Source: Microbacterium salitolerans (GTDB taxonomy: Bacteria; Actinomycetota; Actinomycetes; Actinomycetales; Microbacteriaceae). From it: 64,000 nucleotides of DNA. The position numbers and the translations under genes are program-made. The stretch covers positions 248,001 to 312,000 of the forward strand of contig NZ_JAHKSH010000002.1 in the NCBI RefSeq assembly GCF_019720895.1, given 5' to 3'. Within the stretch, counting starts at the first letter, position 1; every line of letters begins with the position of its first letter. Shown here in pieces: positions 40,385 to 50,581 of this stretch. Below the pieces are notes generated by a model. The model was given only the letters and a program-made list of their open reading frames with translations, was not told the origin of the DNA and ran no database searches.

Positions 40385-42799
40385 ATGACCTCCGCCACAC
40401 CCGCCGAACGGTATTCCGAGGCGCGAGACAACCGCGAGCATCCCATCACGATGGCATTCGCGGACGACCAGCGATTCGACCTCGACGCGTTCCAGATCGC
40501 GGGGTGCCGCGCGCTCGAAGACGGATCGAGCGTGCTCGTCGCGGCGCCGACGGGCGCGGGCAAGACGATCGTGGGAGAGTTCGCGATCCATCTCGCGATG
40601 CGCTCCGCGGGGGACAAGGCGTTCTACACGACGCCCATGAAGGCGCTGTCGAATCAGAAGTTCCGCGAGCTGCAGGACGTCTACGGCGCGGACGAGGTGG
40701 GCCTGCTGACGGGCGACACGAACATCAACGCCCATGCACGTGTCGTGGTCATGACGACCGAGGTGCTGCGCAACATGATCTACGCGGGATCGAGCGCGCT
40801 CGACGGGCTGCGGTACGTGATCATGGACGAGGTGCACTACCTCGCCGATCGGTTCCGCGGCGCCGTATGGGAGGAGGTCATCATCCATCTCCCCGAGAGC
40901 GTGCGGCTCGTGGCGCTCTCGGCCACGGTGTCGAACGCCGAGGAGTTCGGCGACTGGCTCGGGACCGTGCGCGGTGGCACGGAGGTCGTCGTCTCCGAGA
41001 TCCGTCCCGTGCCGCTCGAGCAGCACGTGCTCGCGCGGGGCGACCTGCTGCCGCTGTTCGACGAGAGCAGGGGTGCCGCGGCGGCGGAGGTGAATCGCGA
41101 CCTCCTGCGGCTCGGGCGCGCTCTGCCGAGCGGAGGGGGAGGTCACCGCGGACGCGGCAGGCCGCGTCACCAGCGCCCTCCCCACGGTGGAGGGCGTCTC
41201 GACCGGGCGCAGGCGATCGAGCTGCTCGACCGGCAGAATCTGCTTCCGGCGATCTTCTTCATCTTCAGTCGAGTCGGCTGCGACCAGGCGGTCCTCCAGG
41301 CGCGGCGGGCGGGGATCCGGCTCACTTCCTCGGAGGAGCGCTCCGAGATCCGCGACATCGTGCGGCAGCGCACAGCGGCGCTGCAGGACGAGGACCTCGG
41401 CGTGCTGGGGTTCTTCGAATGGTCGGACAACCTCGAGCGGGGGATCGCCGCCCACCACGCCGGCATGCTCCCGGCTTTCAAGGAAGTCGTCGAAGAGCTG
41501 TTCCAGAGGAAGCTCGTGAAGGTCGTCTTCGCGACGGAGACGCTCGCCCTCGGAATCAACATGCCCGCGCGCACCGTCGTGCTCGAGAAGCTCGAGAAGT
41601 TCAACGGCGAGGCGCGCGTGCCCATCACATCGGGAGAGTACACGCAGCTCACGGGGCGCGCCGGTCGTCGGGGGATCGACGTCGAGGGGCACGCCGTCGT
41701 GCACTGGACGGACGGACTCGATCCGCACGCGGTCGCGTCGCTCGCCTCGCGTCGCACGTATCCGCTCAACTCGTCGTTCCGCCCGACATACAACATGGCG
41801 GTCAACCTCATCGATCAGTTCGGTCGGCGGCGGGCGCGCGAGATTCTCGAGTCGTCGTTCGCGCAGTTCCAGGCCGACCGTGCGGTCGTCGGGCTCGCGC
41901 GCGAGGTGCGTGGTGCCGAGGAGTCGCTCGAGGGGTACCTGAAGGCGATGCAGTGCCACAAGGGCGACTTCTCCGAGTACGCCGGCATCCGGCGTGAGCT
42001 GAGCGACCTCGAGAAGAAGGCGCGCAAGGACCACTCGGCGTCGAAAGCGCGCGAGGAGCAGCGGCGCCAGAAGATGGCGAGCCTCAAGCGCCGCATGCAG
42101 CGGCACGAGTGCCACCGCTGCGAGGACCGCGAGAAGCACGCCCGATGGGGCGAGCGGTACTACAAGCTCAAGCGGCAGAACGACAAGCTGCGCAAGCAGA
42201 TCGAGAGCCGCACGGGGACCGTCGCCCGTCAGTTCGACCGCATCGTCGACGTGCTCGTCGAGCTCGACTACGTGCGCGTCGACGGTGCGTCGGCCGAGCT
42301 GACCGATACCGGACGCACGATGAAGCGGATCTACGGCGACCGCGACCTCCTCGTCGCCGAGGCTCTCCGTCGCGGGCTGTGGGACAAGCTCGATGTCCCG
42401 TCGCTCGCGGCCCTCGCCTGCTCGCTCGTGTACGAGCCCCGCCGCGGCGAGCAGGGCGGTGAGGACCGGATCCCTCGGGGCGCGTTCGTCGATGCGCTCG
42501 ACCAGACGGAGCGTCTCTGGGCCGAGCTCGACGATCTCGAGGAGGCGCACCGACTGCCGGGAACGGCGCCCGTCTCGCCCGGCCTGGCGGAGGCCATGCA
42601 CATGTGGTCGCGCGGGCAGCTGCTCGATCGCGTGCTCGGCGCCGCCGACATGGCGGCGGGCGACTTCGTGCGCTGGGCGAAGCAGACGATCGATCTGCTC
42701 GACCAGATCTCGCGCGTGGCCGACGGCGATCTCGCCCGCACCGCCCGCCGGGCCCTCGACGCCGTCCGCCGGGGCATCGTCGCCTACACCGGGGTGTGA
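40385..42799 (+). CDS. helY: HelY-like DEAD/DEAH RNA helicase (Ski2/Mtr4 family)
   Basis: An 804-residue helicase of the Ski2-like family, probably acting on RNA. Motif I is AAPTGAGKTI, motif II DEVHYL, motif III SATVSN, and motif VI QLTGRAGRRGID. A C-terminal DSHCT-type domain begins near 640, with a Cys pair in HECHRCEDREKHARW near 575-590. A Gly/Arg/His-rich insert (about 245-270) sits between the two RecA domains. The tatAC-helY order is conserved in relatives; here the oxidase/RidA pair interrupts it. A TGGGAT hexamer 6 nt before the ATG fits a leaderless start. Confidence 0.92.
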   Translation: MTSATPAERYSEARDNREHPITMAFADDQRFDLDAFQIAGCRALEDGSSVLVAAPTGAGKTIVGEFAIHLAMRSAGDKAFYTTPMKALSNQKFRELQDVYGADEVGLLTGDTNINAHARVVVMTTEVLRNMIYAGSSALDGLRYVIMDEVHYLADRFRGAVWEEVIIHLPESVRLVALSATVSNAEEFGDWLGTVRGGTEVVVSEIRPVPLEQHVLARGDLLPLFDESRGAAAAEVNRDLLRLGRALPSGGGGHRGRGRPRHQRPPHGGGRLDRAQAIELLDRQNLLPAIFFIFSRVGCDQAVLQARRAGIRLTSSEERSEIRDIVRQRTAALQDEDLGVLGFFEWSDNLERGIAAHHAGMLPAFKEVVEELFQRKLVKVVFATETLALGINMPARTVVLEKLEKFNGEARVPITSGEYTQLTGRAGRRGIDVEGHAVVHWTDGLDPHAVASLASRRTYPLNSSFRPTYNMAVNLIDQFGRRRAREILESSFAQFQADRAVVGLAREVRGAEESLEGYLKAMQCHKGDFSEYAGIRRELSDLEKKARKDHSASKAREEQRRQKMASLKRRMQRHECHRCEDREKHARWGERYYKLKRQNDKLRKQIESRTGTVARQFDRIVDVLVELDYVRVDGASAELTDTGRTMKRIYGDRDLLVAEALRRGLWDKLDVPSLAALACSLVYEPRRGEQGGEDRIPRGAFVDALDQTERLWAELDDLEEAHRLPGTAPVSPGLAEAMHMWSRGQLLDRVLGAADMAAGDFVRWAKQTIDLLDQISRVADGDLARTARRALDAVRRGIVAYTGV

Positions 42800-42813
42800 G
42801 GGACGGGGACCGG

Positions 42814-43428
42814 ATGATCGACATCGTGCGCGGGGATCAGCTCGGGCCTGCCGGCCGACGCATGATCGTGGACGTGCTCGTCCGCGGGTTCTCCGAGGAC
42901 TTCTCCTTCTTCTCGAAGGATCCCGGCAGGCTCGCGGACGCCTTCGAGCACATGGTGATTCCGGAGCGCTTCTTCGTCGCGCTCGTCGAGGGGGAGGCGG
43001 CCGCGATCGCGTCGGTCACGGTCGGGGAGGAGGAGTGCTTCGACCCCGACCCCCGAACGATCCGGCGGCTGCTAGGCCCCGTGCGCGGCGTCATCAGCGC
43101 TCTCGTCGTCCGCAGCCAGTTCCTGGGCGCGCACCCGGACGCGCGACCAGGGCTCGTGGAGATCGGGTTCGTCACCACGGCTCCGCGGTTCCAGGGCCGG
43201 GGTGTGGCGACCGCGCTGGTGCGCCACCTCATCGCGCTCCCCGGCGAGGAGTTCGTGCTCCGCGAGATCAAGAACACGAATGCGGTGGCTCTCGGGCTCT
43301 ACGAGAAGCTGGGTTTCAAGGTGTCGGAGACGCGCCGGGTGCGGTTCGCGAAGAGGGCCGGGTTCTCCGAGTACGTCTCGATGTCCCTTCGACCGGGCGA
43401 CGTTCGGCGCGTCACCGACGTCACCTGA
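42814..43428 (+). CDS. GNAT-family N-acetyltransferase
   Basis: A 204-residue acetyltransferase. The acetyl-CoA motif is TTAPRFQGRGVATALVRHLI, followed by TNAVALGLYEKLGFKV, both standard for GNAT. The substrate is unknown. The ATG follows helY by 14 bp, so it is probably on the same transcript. The upstream sequence GAGGGACGGG may serve as ribosome binding site. Confidence 0.85.
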   Translation: MIDIVRGDQLGPAGRRMIVDVLVRGFSEDFSFFSKDPGRLADAFEHMVIPERFFVALVEGEAAAIASVTVGEEECFDPDPRTIRRLLGPVRGVISALVVRSQFLGAHPDARPGLVEIGFVTTAPRFQGRGVATALVRHLIALPGEEFVLREIKNTNAVALGLYEKLGFKVSETRRVRFAKRAGFSEYVSMSLRPGDVRRVTDVT

Positions 43429-43437
43429 GGACGCCGA

Positions 43438-44031
43438 TCACTCACCTGCGGCGTCGCGGAAGTCGCGGTCCCACGCGCGCAGCTCGGTGCGCGCACTCAG
43501 GCTGTCCAGCGAGGTCTCGGCGCGGATCGCGCGGCGCATCGTGAGGTCTGTCGCGTCTTCCGAGGCCCGGTGCGCGACGTCGTCCAGCGCCTGTTCGACC
43601 TCGGCGATGCGGCGGTCGCGGTCGTCCCAGAGTTCGGGCGTCTCGATCATCGCGAGGAGATAGCCGCGGTCGAGTGCCGTCGCGAGTCTGCCGAGCGCCG
43701 GGACGTACTCGTGCTCAGCGCGGGCGAGGTCCTCACCGGAGGAGGAAAGCCGCTGGAACAGGTCGCCGACGCCGCGGGTGACGTCACGGATGGAGCGCGC
43801 CGTGCGGGCCGCGACCGGGTAGCGCTCGCGCGCGAGATAGACACCGCGCAGCACGTCGAGACGGCCCAGCACGTCCGCGACGGCCGGCGGGATCTGACCG
43901 GGGGAGATCTCGTCGCCCGTGCGGCGGGCGCGGGCGACGAGCACGCCGACCCCGATGCCGCCCGCGACGAGCGCGGCGACGCCGATGACGGCTCCGACGA
44001 CAGCGGGTGCGAACAGGGCGCCCAGATCCAT
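43438..44031 (-). CDS. Hypothetical membrane-anchored helical protein
   Basis: Not recognised. A 197-residue protein with one N-terminal membrane helix (about 8-34, Gly/Val/Ala-rich) and a cytoplasmic part that is almost wholly helical and charged (repeated RxxxALDD-like segments). No catalytic motif is seen. It stands alone, convergent with the GNAT gene. It resembles single-pass proteins common in Micrococcales with unknown function. Confidence 0.7.
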   Translation of the reverse strand: MDLGALFAPAVVGAVIGVAALVAGGIGVGVLVARARRTGDEISPGQIPPAVADVLGRLDVLRGVYLARERYPVAARTARSIRDVTRGVGDLFQRLSSSGEDLARAEHEYVPALGRLATALDRGYLLAMIETPELWDDRDRRIAEVEQALDDVAHRASEDATDLTMRRAIRAETSLDSLSARTELRAWDRDFRDAAGE

Positions 44032-44180
44032 GCGGTCAGCCTAGTGCGCGTCGTCCGATGTTCGTCGGGGGGCGATGACCGAACCGGCGAACGACGATCC
44101 GGCGGGAGGAGCCGCTGATCCCTCCCACCATTGTGTCGTCCGCTACCGTCCGTTGTCGTCCCGTCCTTCGGTGGGCATCG
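44032..44180. other. Intergenic stretch, no recognisable element
   Basis: This 149-bp gap lies between the hypothetical gene and the 3' end of nasA, both on the minus strand. I see no strong hairpin terminator for nasA and no clear promoter. Several CGGTC/GTCGTC repeats occur but form no convincing structure. Confidence 0.4.
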
Positions 44181-46298
44181 CTATCGTCGGTCGTCGTGCG
44201 GGCCCGGGGCCGCCTCGACCGTCACCACCGCGTTCTTGAACTCGGGCATCGCGCTGTGGGGGTCGGTCTTCGCGCTCGTGAGCAGATTCGCGCTCTCGGC
44301 CCCCGCGTAGTGGAACGGCAGGAACACGGTGTCGGGGCGGATGTCGGCGTTCACGCGCGCCGTCGCCTCGACGGATCCGCGCCCGTTCGACAGGCGCACA
44401 CGCTGTCCTTCCGCGATCCCGCGGTCGCGAGCTGTCACGGGGTGCAGCTGGGCCGTGAGCTCGGGGCTCGTCGCGTGGAGGTCGTCGACGCGCCGCGTCT
44501 GCGTGCCCGACTGATAGTGCTCGAGGAGTCGGCCGGTGATCAGGCTCAGCTCGGCCCCGCGCGGGCGCTCGGGCTCGCGCGCCCGCACCGCGACGAGGCG
44601 TGCCCGCCCGTCCGCGTGCGCGAAGCGCTCGCGGAACAGATGCGGCGTGCCGGCGGATCCCTGCGGGAACGGCCAGTGCGCCGCGACCCCCGTGTCGAGC
44701 AGGTCGTGCGAGAGCCCGGAGTAGTCGCTGAGCCCACCGGCAGACGCGCGCGCGAGTTCATCGAACACCTCGGCGGGATCCAGCGACCAGGTTCCCGGGG
44801 CATCGAGACGGCGCGCGAGCTCGCGCAGGATCCAGAGCTCGCTGCGCGGACCCGCGGGCGGCTCCACGGCCTTGCGGCGCCGGATCACGCGGCCCTCGAG
44901 GTTCGTCATCGTGCCCTCCTCCTCGGCCCACTGCAGGACGGGCAGCACGATGTCGGCCATCGCCGCCGTCTCGGAGAGGAAGAAGTCGCTCACCACGAGC
45001 AGGTCCAGTGCGCCGAGCGACGCCCGCACCCGCGAGACGTCGGGTGCCGAGACGACGACGTTGGACCCGTGCACGAGCAGCATGCGCACGCCGCCGTCCG
45101 TGCCGCATGACTGCAGCAGCTGCACGGCGGGGACGCCGGGGCCGGGAAGAGAAGCGGGTTCGACGCCCCAGATTCCTGCGACGTGGGCGCGGGCGGCCGG
45201 ATCCGTGATCTTGCGGTATCCCGGCAGCTGGTCCGATTTCTGGCCGTGCTCTCGGCCGCCCTGACCGTTGCCCTGCCCCGTGAGGGTGCCGTATCCGCTG
45301 CCTTCCCGCCCGACGAGGCCGAGCAGGAGCGCGAGATTGATGGCGGCCGTCGCCGTGTCGGTGCCGTCGGCGTGCTGTTCCACGCCGCGGCCGGTCAGAA
45401 TGTACGCCGACCCCGCCGCGGCCAGGCGGTGCGCGATGTCGCGGATGACGGCGGCGGGAACTCCCGTGACCGATTCGGTGCGGGCGGGCCACCACTGCTG
45501 CACGGAGCGCGACAGGGCGGCGAATCCGACGGTGCGATCGTCGAGGTAGGCGCCGTCGTGCAGCCCCTCGGCGAGGACGACGTGCGCGATGCCGAGCAGC
45601 AGCGCGAGATCGGTTCCGGGGGCGGGCTGCACGTGGAGGCCCGCGCCGTCGTCCGTCAGGCGGGCGGTCGTCGAGCGGCGCGGGTCCACGACGAGGAGCC
45701 CGCCGCGCGCGCGGGCGCCCTGCAGGTGCCGCACGAACGGTGGCATCGTGTCGCCCATGTTCGAGCCCAGGACGAGGACGACATCGGCGGTGCCGACGTC
45801 GCTGAGCGGGAACGGCAGCCCCCTGTCGAGCCCGAACGCGCGGTTCGCCGCGGCGGCGGCCGACGACATGCAGAACCGCCCGTTGTAGTCGATGCGGCTG
45901 GTTCCGAGCGCGATACGCGCGAACTTGCCGAGCTGGTACGACTTCTCGTTCGTGAGCCCGCCCCCGCCGAACACGCCGATGGCGTCGCGGCCGCTCTCGG
46001 TCTGGATCCGCAGAGCCTCGCGTGCGATCCGATCGAGCGCCTCGGCCCACGTCGCCTCGGCGAAGGATCCGTCCGGTCGCCTCATGAGGGGGGAGACGAG
46101 GCGGTCGGTGCGGGCGAGCAGCTCCGCCGAAGTCCACCCCTTCTTGCAGAGCCCGCCGCGATTCGTGGGGAACTCGCGGCCGGCGACCTCGACGGGCAGG
46201 CGCTCGTCGGGCGTCGGCGAGAGCGTCATGGCGCACTGCAGCGCGCAGTACGGGCAGTGCGTGTCGGTCGGGCGGGCTGGAGCGTCGGCGATCGTCAC
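44181..46298 (-). CDS. nasA: Assimilatory nitrate reductase catalytic subunit (Mo-bis-MGD)
   Basis: A 705-residue molybdopterin oxidoreductase that reduces nitrate to nitrite in the cytoplasm. The N-terminal [4Fe-4S] site is CPYCALQC plus the distant Cys in GGLCKKG. The Mo-bis-MGD domains follow ([42 protein letters not shown]), then a C-terminal molydopterin-dinucleotide-binding barrel ([15 protein letters not shown]). The C-terminal [2Fe-2S] domain found on some NasA proteins is absent; the partner gene carries one instead. The GTG start overlaps the stop of that gene, in an operon narK-nasB-nasA. Confidence 0.93.
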   Translation of the reverse strand: MTIADAPARPTDTHCPYCALQCAMTLSPTPDERLPVEVAGREFPTNRGGLCKKGWTSAELLARTDRLVSPLMRRPDGSFAEATWAEALDRIAREALRIQTESGRDAIGVFGGGGLTNEKSYQLGKFARIALGTSRIDYNGRFCMSSAAAAANRAFGLDRGLPFPLSDVGTADVVLVLGSNMGDTMPPFVRHLQGARARGGLLVVDPRRSTTARLTDDGAGLHVQPAPGTDLALLLGIAHVVLAEGLHDGAYLDDRTVGFAALSRSVQQWWPARTESVTGVPAAVIRDIAHRLAAAGSAYILTGRGVEQHADGTDTATAAINLALLLGLVGREGSGYGTLTGQGNGQGGREHGQKSDQLPGYRKITDPAARAHVAGIWGVEPASLPGPGVPAVQLLQSCGTDGGVRMLLVHGSNVVVSAPDVSRVRASLGALDLLVVSDFFLSETAAMADIVLPVLQWAEEEGTMTNLEGRVIRRRKAVEPPAGPRSELWILRELARRLDAPGTWSLDPAEVFDELARASAGGLSDYSGLSHDLLDTGVAAHWPFPQGSAGTPHLFRERFAHADGRARLVAVRAREPERPRGAELSLITGRLLEHYQSGTQTRRVDDLHATSPELTAQLHPVTARDRGIAEGQRVRLSNGRGSVEATARVNADIRPDTVFLPFHYAGAESANLLTSAKTDPHSAMPEFKNAVVTVEAAPGPHDDRR

Positions 46299-47839
46299 GC
46301 GGGCGCCGCCTCGAGATTCCGCAGCATCTCTGCGATGCGCGATCGGCAGCCGCCGCACCCGGTCCCCGCGCGCGTGCGGCGGCCGACGTCCTCGACGGTC
46401 GCGCATCCGTGCTGGGCGACGGCGTCCTCGATGGGTCCCGCAGTCACCGCATTGCACAGGCAGACCGTGGCCGCGCGGCCCTCGGCGCGCGGCGTCTGCT
46501 CGCCCGCGGCGTCGAGCCGCAGCAGGAGGGATCGGTCGCTCGGCAGCTCACCGCGACGCTGGTAGAGCACGCTCAGCTCCGCGGCCGCGCGCGGCATGCC
46601 GACGGCGACGAAGCCATCGAGCACGCCGTCGGTCGTCGCCATCTTCACGTAGGTGCCGTGCTGCGGGTCAGCCCACATCGCCACCTCGGGGGCGCGCTCG
46701 CCCGCGGGGACGGGCGCGAAGGGATCCGCCTGCGCGTCGCCGGCCGTGACGAGGTCGACCTGTCCGGCTTTCATGAGGACGATGCCGGGCACGTCCTCCT
46801 CATATGGCGCTGGATCCTCTCCGTCGAGCTCGGCGAGGATCGCCTGCGCGAGCCACTCAGCCTGCCGCCACCCGGGCCCGACGAGTCCGCTCGGACCGCC
46901 GGGGACCTCGCGATCGTGGCGATGCACGGCGGGATCCGCAACGTGGGCGACGTCGCCGATCGCGTGGATCGTCGGATCCGTCCAGGAGCGCAGACGATCG
47001 TCGACGAGGACTCCGCGCGCGGTGCGCAGCCCCGCGTCCGTCGCGAGCTCGGCGCGCGCCTGCACGCCGCAGGACAGTACGAGCAGATCGCCCTCGATGC
47101 GCTTGCCGTCGCCCGAGACGAGCGCACGGAAGGTGCGACGACCATCGACCTCGTGGGCCACGATCGCCTCGGCGCGCGTGTGCGGGACGACGCCGACCCC
47201 CGCGCGGGTGAGCTGGTCGACGAGCACGTGCGCGGCACCGCGGTCGAGGTGGCGCGGCATCGGGGCGGGGCCGAAGTGCGCCAGCTGCGGGATCGCACCC
47301 GCGGCGGCCAGGAGCAGCGCGAGCTCGAGACCGAGGACGCCCGCGCCGAGGACGACGACGCGCCCGCCCGCCGCGACGACATCCGCCACCCGTTCCGCGT
47401 CCTCGAGCGAGCGCATCGCGCACACGCCGTCTGTCAGGACGGAGTCGACGCCGGCCGCGTCGTCGCCCGTCGTCTCGAGACCGTCGAGCGGCGGGACGTT
47501 CGCCCGCGCGCCCGTGGCGAGGACGACGCGGTCGTAGCGGATCCGCTCTCCGTCCGAGAGGACGACCTCGCGGGCCTCGCGGTCGATGGCGTCCGCCCGC
47601 CGGCCGCGGATGACGCGGGCGCCACCCGCAACGACGTCGCGGGTGTCGGCGATCTGCAGCGTGTCTCGCTCGATCTCGCCGGCGGCGAACTCGGCGATCA
47701 TGATCCGGTTGTAGGGCTCGTGGCGCTCCGCGCCGACGATCGTGAGGTCGACCTGACCGCGCTCGACGGCGGGCAGGATCTCCTCGGCGAAGCGCACGCC
47801 CACGGGCCCGAAGCCGAGGAGCACGATCCTCGTCGTCAT
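46295..47839 (-). CDS. nasB: NAD(P)/FAD nitrate reductase electron-transfer subunit with BFD [2Fe-2S] domain
   Basis: A 514-residue flavoprotein like the N-terminal half of NirB. FAD/NAD motifs are [14 protein letters not shown] near the start and [18 protein letters not shown]. The AIGDVAH motif closes the FAD site, and a C-terminal BFD-type [2Fe-2S] domain has CLCNAVTAG and CGGCRSR. It lacks the siroheme/ferredoxin domains of nitrite reductase, so it most likely carries electrons from NAD(P)H to the adjacent nitrate reductase. Start and stop both overlap neighbours by four bases. Confidence 0.88.
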   Translation of the reverse strand: MTTRIVLLGFGPVGVRFAEEILPAVERGQVDLTIVGAERHEPYNRIMIAEFAAGEIERDTLQIADTRDVVAGGARVIRGRRADAIDREAREVVLSDGERIRYDRVVLATGARANVPPLDGLETTGDDAAGVDSVLTDGVCAMRSLEDAERVADVVAAGGRVVVLGAGVLGLELALLLAAAGAIPQLAHFGPAPMPRHLDRGAAHVLVDQLTRAGVGVVPHTRAEAIVAHEVDGRRTFRALVSGDGKRIEGDLLVLSCGVQARAELATDAGLRTARGVLVDDRLRSWTDPTIHAIGDVAHVADPAVHRHDREVPGGPSGLVGPGWRQAEWLAQAILAELDGEDPAPYEEDVPGIVLMKAGQVDLVTAGDAQADPFAPVPAGERAPEVAMWADPQHGTYVKMATTDGVLDGFVAVGMPRAAAELSVLYQRRGELPSDRSLLLRLDAAGEQTPRAEGRAATVCLCNAVTAGPIEDAVAQHGCATVEDVGRRTRAGTGCGGCRSRIAEMLRNLEAAPA

Positions 47840-49242
47840 ACGATCCGTCCGGCGAGCGACCGGCGGGGGATCATGTACACGACCGCGGTGAGCACGGCGA
47901 GCACGACGTAGAACGCGATGAAGCCCCAGAACGCCGCGTCGTACGTGCTCGTCGCCTGCTGCGATGCGTTGAGCACCTGTGGGATCACGAAGCCGCCATA
48001 GGCACCGAGCGCTGAGATGATGCCGAGTGCCGCGGCGCCCTGGCGCTGCGTCGAGACGGCGTTGTCCTCCCCGGCCTTCGCGGCGCCGCGCGCCGCGAAG
48101 ATCGACGGGATCATCCGGTAGGTGGCACCGTTGCCGATGCCCGTCGCGCAGAACAGCACGAGGAAGCAGCCGAGGAAGACCCAGAAGTTCGCCAGCGGCA
48201 GGGTGAGGACGAGAGCCAGGGTCGCCGCGATCATCACGGCGAACGACACCACGGTCATCCGCGCTCCGCCCACGCGATCGGCGAGCCTGCCGCCGTACGG
48301 CCGCGCCAGGGAGCCGACGAGCGCGCCGAGGAATGCGAGCGTCATCGATGCGGCGCCGATCGAGAACGTCGAGAACTCGGGGAACTGATCCGCGATGAGC
48401 TTGGGGAACACGCCCGCGAACCCGATGAACGACCCGAACGTGCCGATGTAGAGCAGCGCCATGATCCAGAGGTGCGGTTCGCGCAGCGCCGCGGCGGCGC
48501 CCGCGACGTCGCTCCTGGCCGTGGAGAGGTTGTCCATGAACTTCCACGCGCCCCACATGGCGAGCAGGATGAACGGCACCCAGATGAAGCCCGCGAGATG
48601 CAGGTTGAGCGTGCCGGCGGCGCCGAGGGTGACGACGATCGGCACGAGAAGCTGCGCGACGGCGGCGCCGAGATTGCCGCCCGCCGCGTTGAGACCGAGG
48701 GCGTACCCCTTCTCCCTCTGCGGGAAGAAGAAGGTGATGTTGGCCATCGAGCTGGCGAAATTGCCGCCGCCGAGGCCACCGAGCGCCGCGACGACCACGA
48801 GGACGGCGTACGGGGTGTCAGGGTTCTGCACGACGACCCCGAGCCCGATGGCGGGGATCAGCAGCAGACCGGCCGAGATGATCGTCCAGTTGCGGCCGCC
48901 GAACCTCGCGACCATGAATGTATAGGGGAAGCGCAGCGTCGCGCCGACGAGGCTCGCGACCGAGATGAGCCAGAACTGCTGCGTCGAGGTGATGTCGAAG
49001 CCGGCGGCCGGGAGCATCACGACGACGATGCTCCACAGCTGCCAGACGACGAAGCCGAGGAACTCGGCGAAGATCGACCACCGGAGGTTGCGCTGCGCGA
49101 TCGCGCGGCCTTCCGACTCCCACTGGCGGGGATCCTCGGCGTTCCAGCCGTCGATCCAGCGACCGCGCCGGAAGACCAGCGTCGACGGCGACTCGGCGGT
49201 GCTGTGCGGGGTGGTGCTCGCGGTGCTCAGCGGCGTGGCCAT
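47836..49242 (-). CDS. narK: Nitrate/nitrite MFS transporter NarK
   Basis: A 468-residue transporter with 12 membrane helices and the two nitrate signatures: GGLGGGNFASSMANITFFFP in TM5 and GNGATYRMIP in TM11. It imports nitrate, or exchanges it for nitrite. The ATG at 49242 has GGAGGG upstream; the frame is open to 49317 without support. It is the first gene of narK-nasB-nasA and is divergent from trmD across 179 bp, where a weak GlnR-like motif may lie at 49333-49348. Confidence 0.93.
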   Translation of the reverse strand: MATPLSTASTTPHSTAESPSTLVFRRGRWIDGWNAEDPRQWESEGRAIAQRNLRWSIFAEFLGFVVWQLWSIVVVMLPAAGFDITSTQQFWLISVASLVGATLRFPYTFMVARFGGRNWTIISAGLLLIPAIGLGVVVQNPDTPYAVLVVVAALGGLGGGNFASSMANITFFFPQREKGYALGLNAAGGNLGAAVAQLLVPIVVTLGAAGTLNLHLAGFIWVPFILLAMWGAWKFMDNLSTARSDVAGAAAALREPHLWIMALLYIGTFGSFIGFAGVFPKLIADQFPEFSTFSIGAASMTLAFLGALVGSLARPYGGRLADRVGGARMTVVSFAVMIAATLALVLTLPLANFWVFLGCFLVLFCATGIGNGATYRMIPSIFAARGAAKAGEDNAVSTQRQGAAALGIISALGAYGGFVIPQVLNASQQATSTYDAAFWGFIAFYVVLAVLTAVVYMIPRRSLAGRIV

Positions 49243-49409
49243 GGCGTCCCTCCAGATCGAATTCTCGTCCCGTGCGAGGTCGACGCTATGAGAGGGGTGT
49301 TTCGGGCCGCCCGCCACGGCGGTGTCGAGTGCGTCACCTTTCCTTCACGGGATCAGCGTGGTGCCGAGGAGAGCAGGGAAACGTCGCGGAAACACGCGGA
49401 TCCGCCCCG

Positions 49410-49415
49410 TAGAAT
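49410..49415 (+). promoter_or_regulatory. -10 element TAGAAT of a leaderless promoter
   Basis: TAGAAT ends 6 nt before the ATG of trmD at 49422; this promoter would drive trmD-mog-moaE. Confidence 0.65.
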
Positions 49416-49421
49416 CGGGGG

Positions 49422-50111
49422 ATGCGCATCGACATCGTCACGATCTTCCCGATGTTCTTCGACGTGCTCGATGTGTCGCTTATCGGCAGGGCGAGAGAGA
49501 AGGGCGTGCTCGACCTGCGTGTCCACGACCTCCGGGAGTGGACGCACGATCGTCACCGCACGGTCGACGACACCCCCTACGGCGGCGGCGCCGGGATGGT
49601 GATGAAGCCCGAGCCGTGGGGCGAGGCGCTCGACGCGATCCTCGGCGACGACGCGCTGCTCGTCGTGCCGACGCCCTCGGGCGAGGTGTTCACGCAGACG
49701 ACGGCTCGCGAGTTCGCCGACGAGTCGCAGCTCGTCTTCGCCTGCGGCCGGTACGAAGGAATCGACCAGCGCGTGCTCGACCATTACGCTGCGCGCGGCC
49801 GCGTGCGATTCGTGAGCATCGGCGACTACGTCCTCAACGGGGGCGAGGTCGCCTCGATGGCGATGATCGAGGCCGCGGGCCGGCTCATCCCCGGCGTCGT
49901 CGGCAATCCCGAGAGCCTCGTCGAGGAATCCCACGAACTGGGCATGCTCGAGTATCCGATCTACACGAAGCCCGCGTCGTGGCGCGGGCACGACGTCCCC
50001 GACGTCCTGCTGAGCGGTCACCACGGCCGGATCGCCGAGTGGCGCCGCGAGCAGGCGCTCGAGCGCACGCGCGAGCGCCGTCCCGATCTCCTCGAGGAGT
50101 CGGACCTGTGA
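49422..50111 (+). CDS. trmD: tRNA (guanine-37-N1)-methyltransferase TrmD
   Basis: A 229-residue SPOUT methylase, essential in most bacteria, which prevents frameshifting by making m1G37. It begins [13 protein letters not shown]; the SAM-binding knot includes [12 protein letters not shown] and [13 protein letters not shown], with [15 protein letters not shown] and VLLSGHHG following. In most bacteria trmD lies in rpsP-rimM-trmD-rplS. Here none of these is present and the stop overlaps a molybdenum cofactor gene (GTGA), so tRNA modification and Moco synthesis share a transcript. Confidence 0.95.
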   Translation: MRIDIVTIFPMFFDVLDVSLIGRAREKGVLDLRVHDLREWTHDRHRTVDDTPYGGGAGMVMKPEPWGEALDAILGDDALLVVPTPSGEVFTQTTAREFADESQLVFACGRYEGIDQRVLDHYAARGRVRFVSIGDYVLNGGEVASMAMIEAAGRLIPGVVGNPESLVEESHELGMLEYPIYTKPASWRGHDVPDVLLSGHHGRIAEWRREQALERTRERRPDLLEESDL

Positions 50112-50581
50112 CGCGCGCGACGGTCATCACGGTCAGCGACCGATCCGCGGCCGGCGAACGCGAAGACCTCGCGGGTCCTGCCGCCGTCGCGGCGCTGCGG
50201 GAGGCGGGCTTCTCGTGCGACGCGACGATCGTTCCTGACGGCGCCGACAGCGTGAGGCGGGCGCTTCGCTCCGCGCTGGATGCGGGCGCCCGGCTCGTCG
50301 TCACGACGGGCGGGACGGGGATCTCCCCGCGCGACCAGACCCCCGAGGGGACGAGGCCGGTGCTCGACCGCGAGGTGCCGGGGATCGCCGAGGAGCTGCG
50401 CCGCATCGGCGCGCAGGAGGCGTCGGGCGGCATGCTGTCGCGCGGGCTCGCCGGCGTCGCGGGCACAGCGCTCGTCGTCAACCTGCCGGGATCGCCGAAG
50501 GCCGTCGCGAGCGGCATCCCCGTGATCCTGCGCGTCGCCGACCACGCTCTCGGACAGCTGGAGGGCAACGACCATGGGTGA
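50108..50581 (+). CDS. mog: Molybdopterin adenylyltransferase MogA/MoaB
   Basis: A 157-residue MogA/MoaB-fold protein that adenylylates molybdopterin before molybdate insertion. Motifs are [33 protein letters not shown], and NLPGSPKAV. The GTG start overlaps the trmD stop. Its stop overlaps the moaE start by eight bases. The MoaB and MogA names are both used for such proteins in actinobacteria; the DNA does not separate them. Confidence 0.9.
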   Translation: MTRATVITVSDRSAAGEREDLAGPAAVAALREAGFSCDATIVPDGADSVRRALRSALDAGARLVVTTGGTGISPRDQTPEGTRPVLDREVPGIAEELRRIGAQEASGGMLSRGLAGVAGTALVVNLPGSPKAVASGIPVILRVADHALGQLEGNDHG

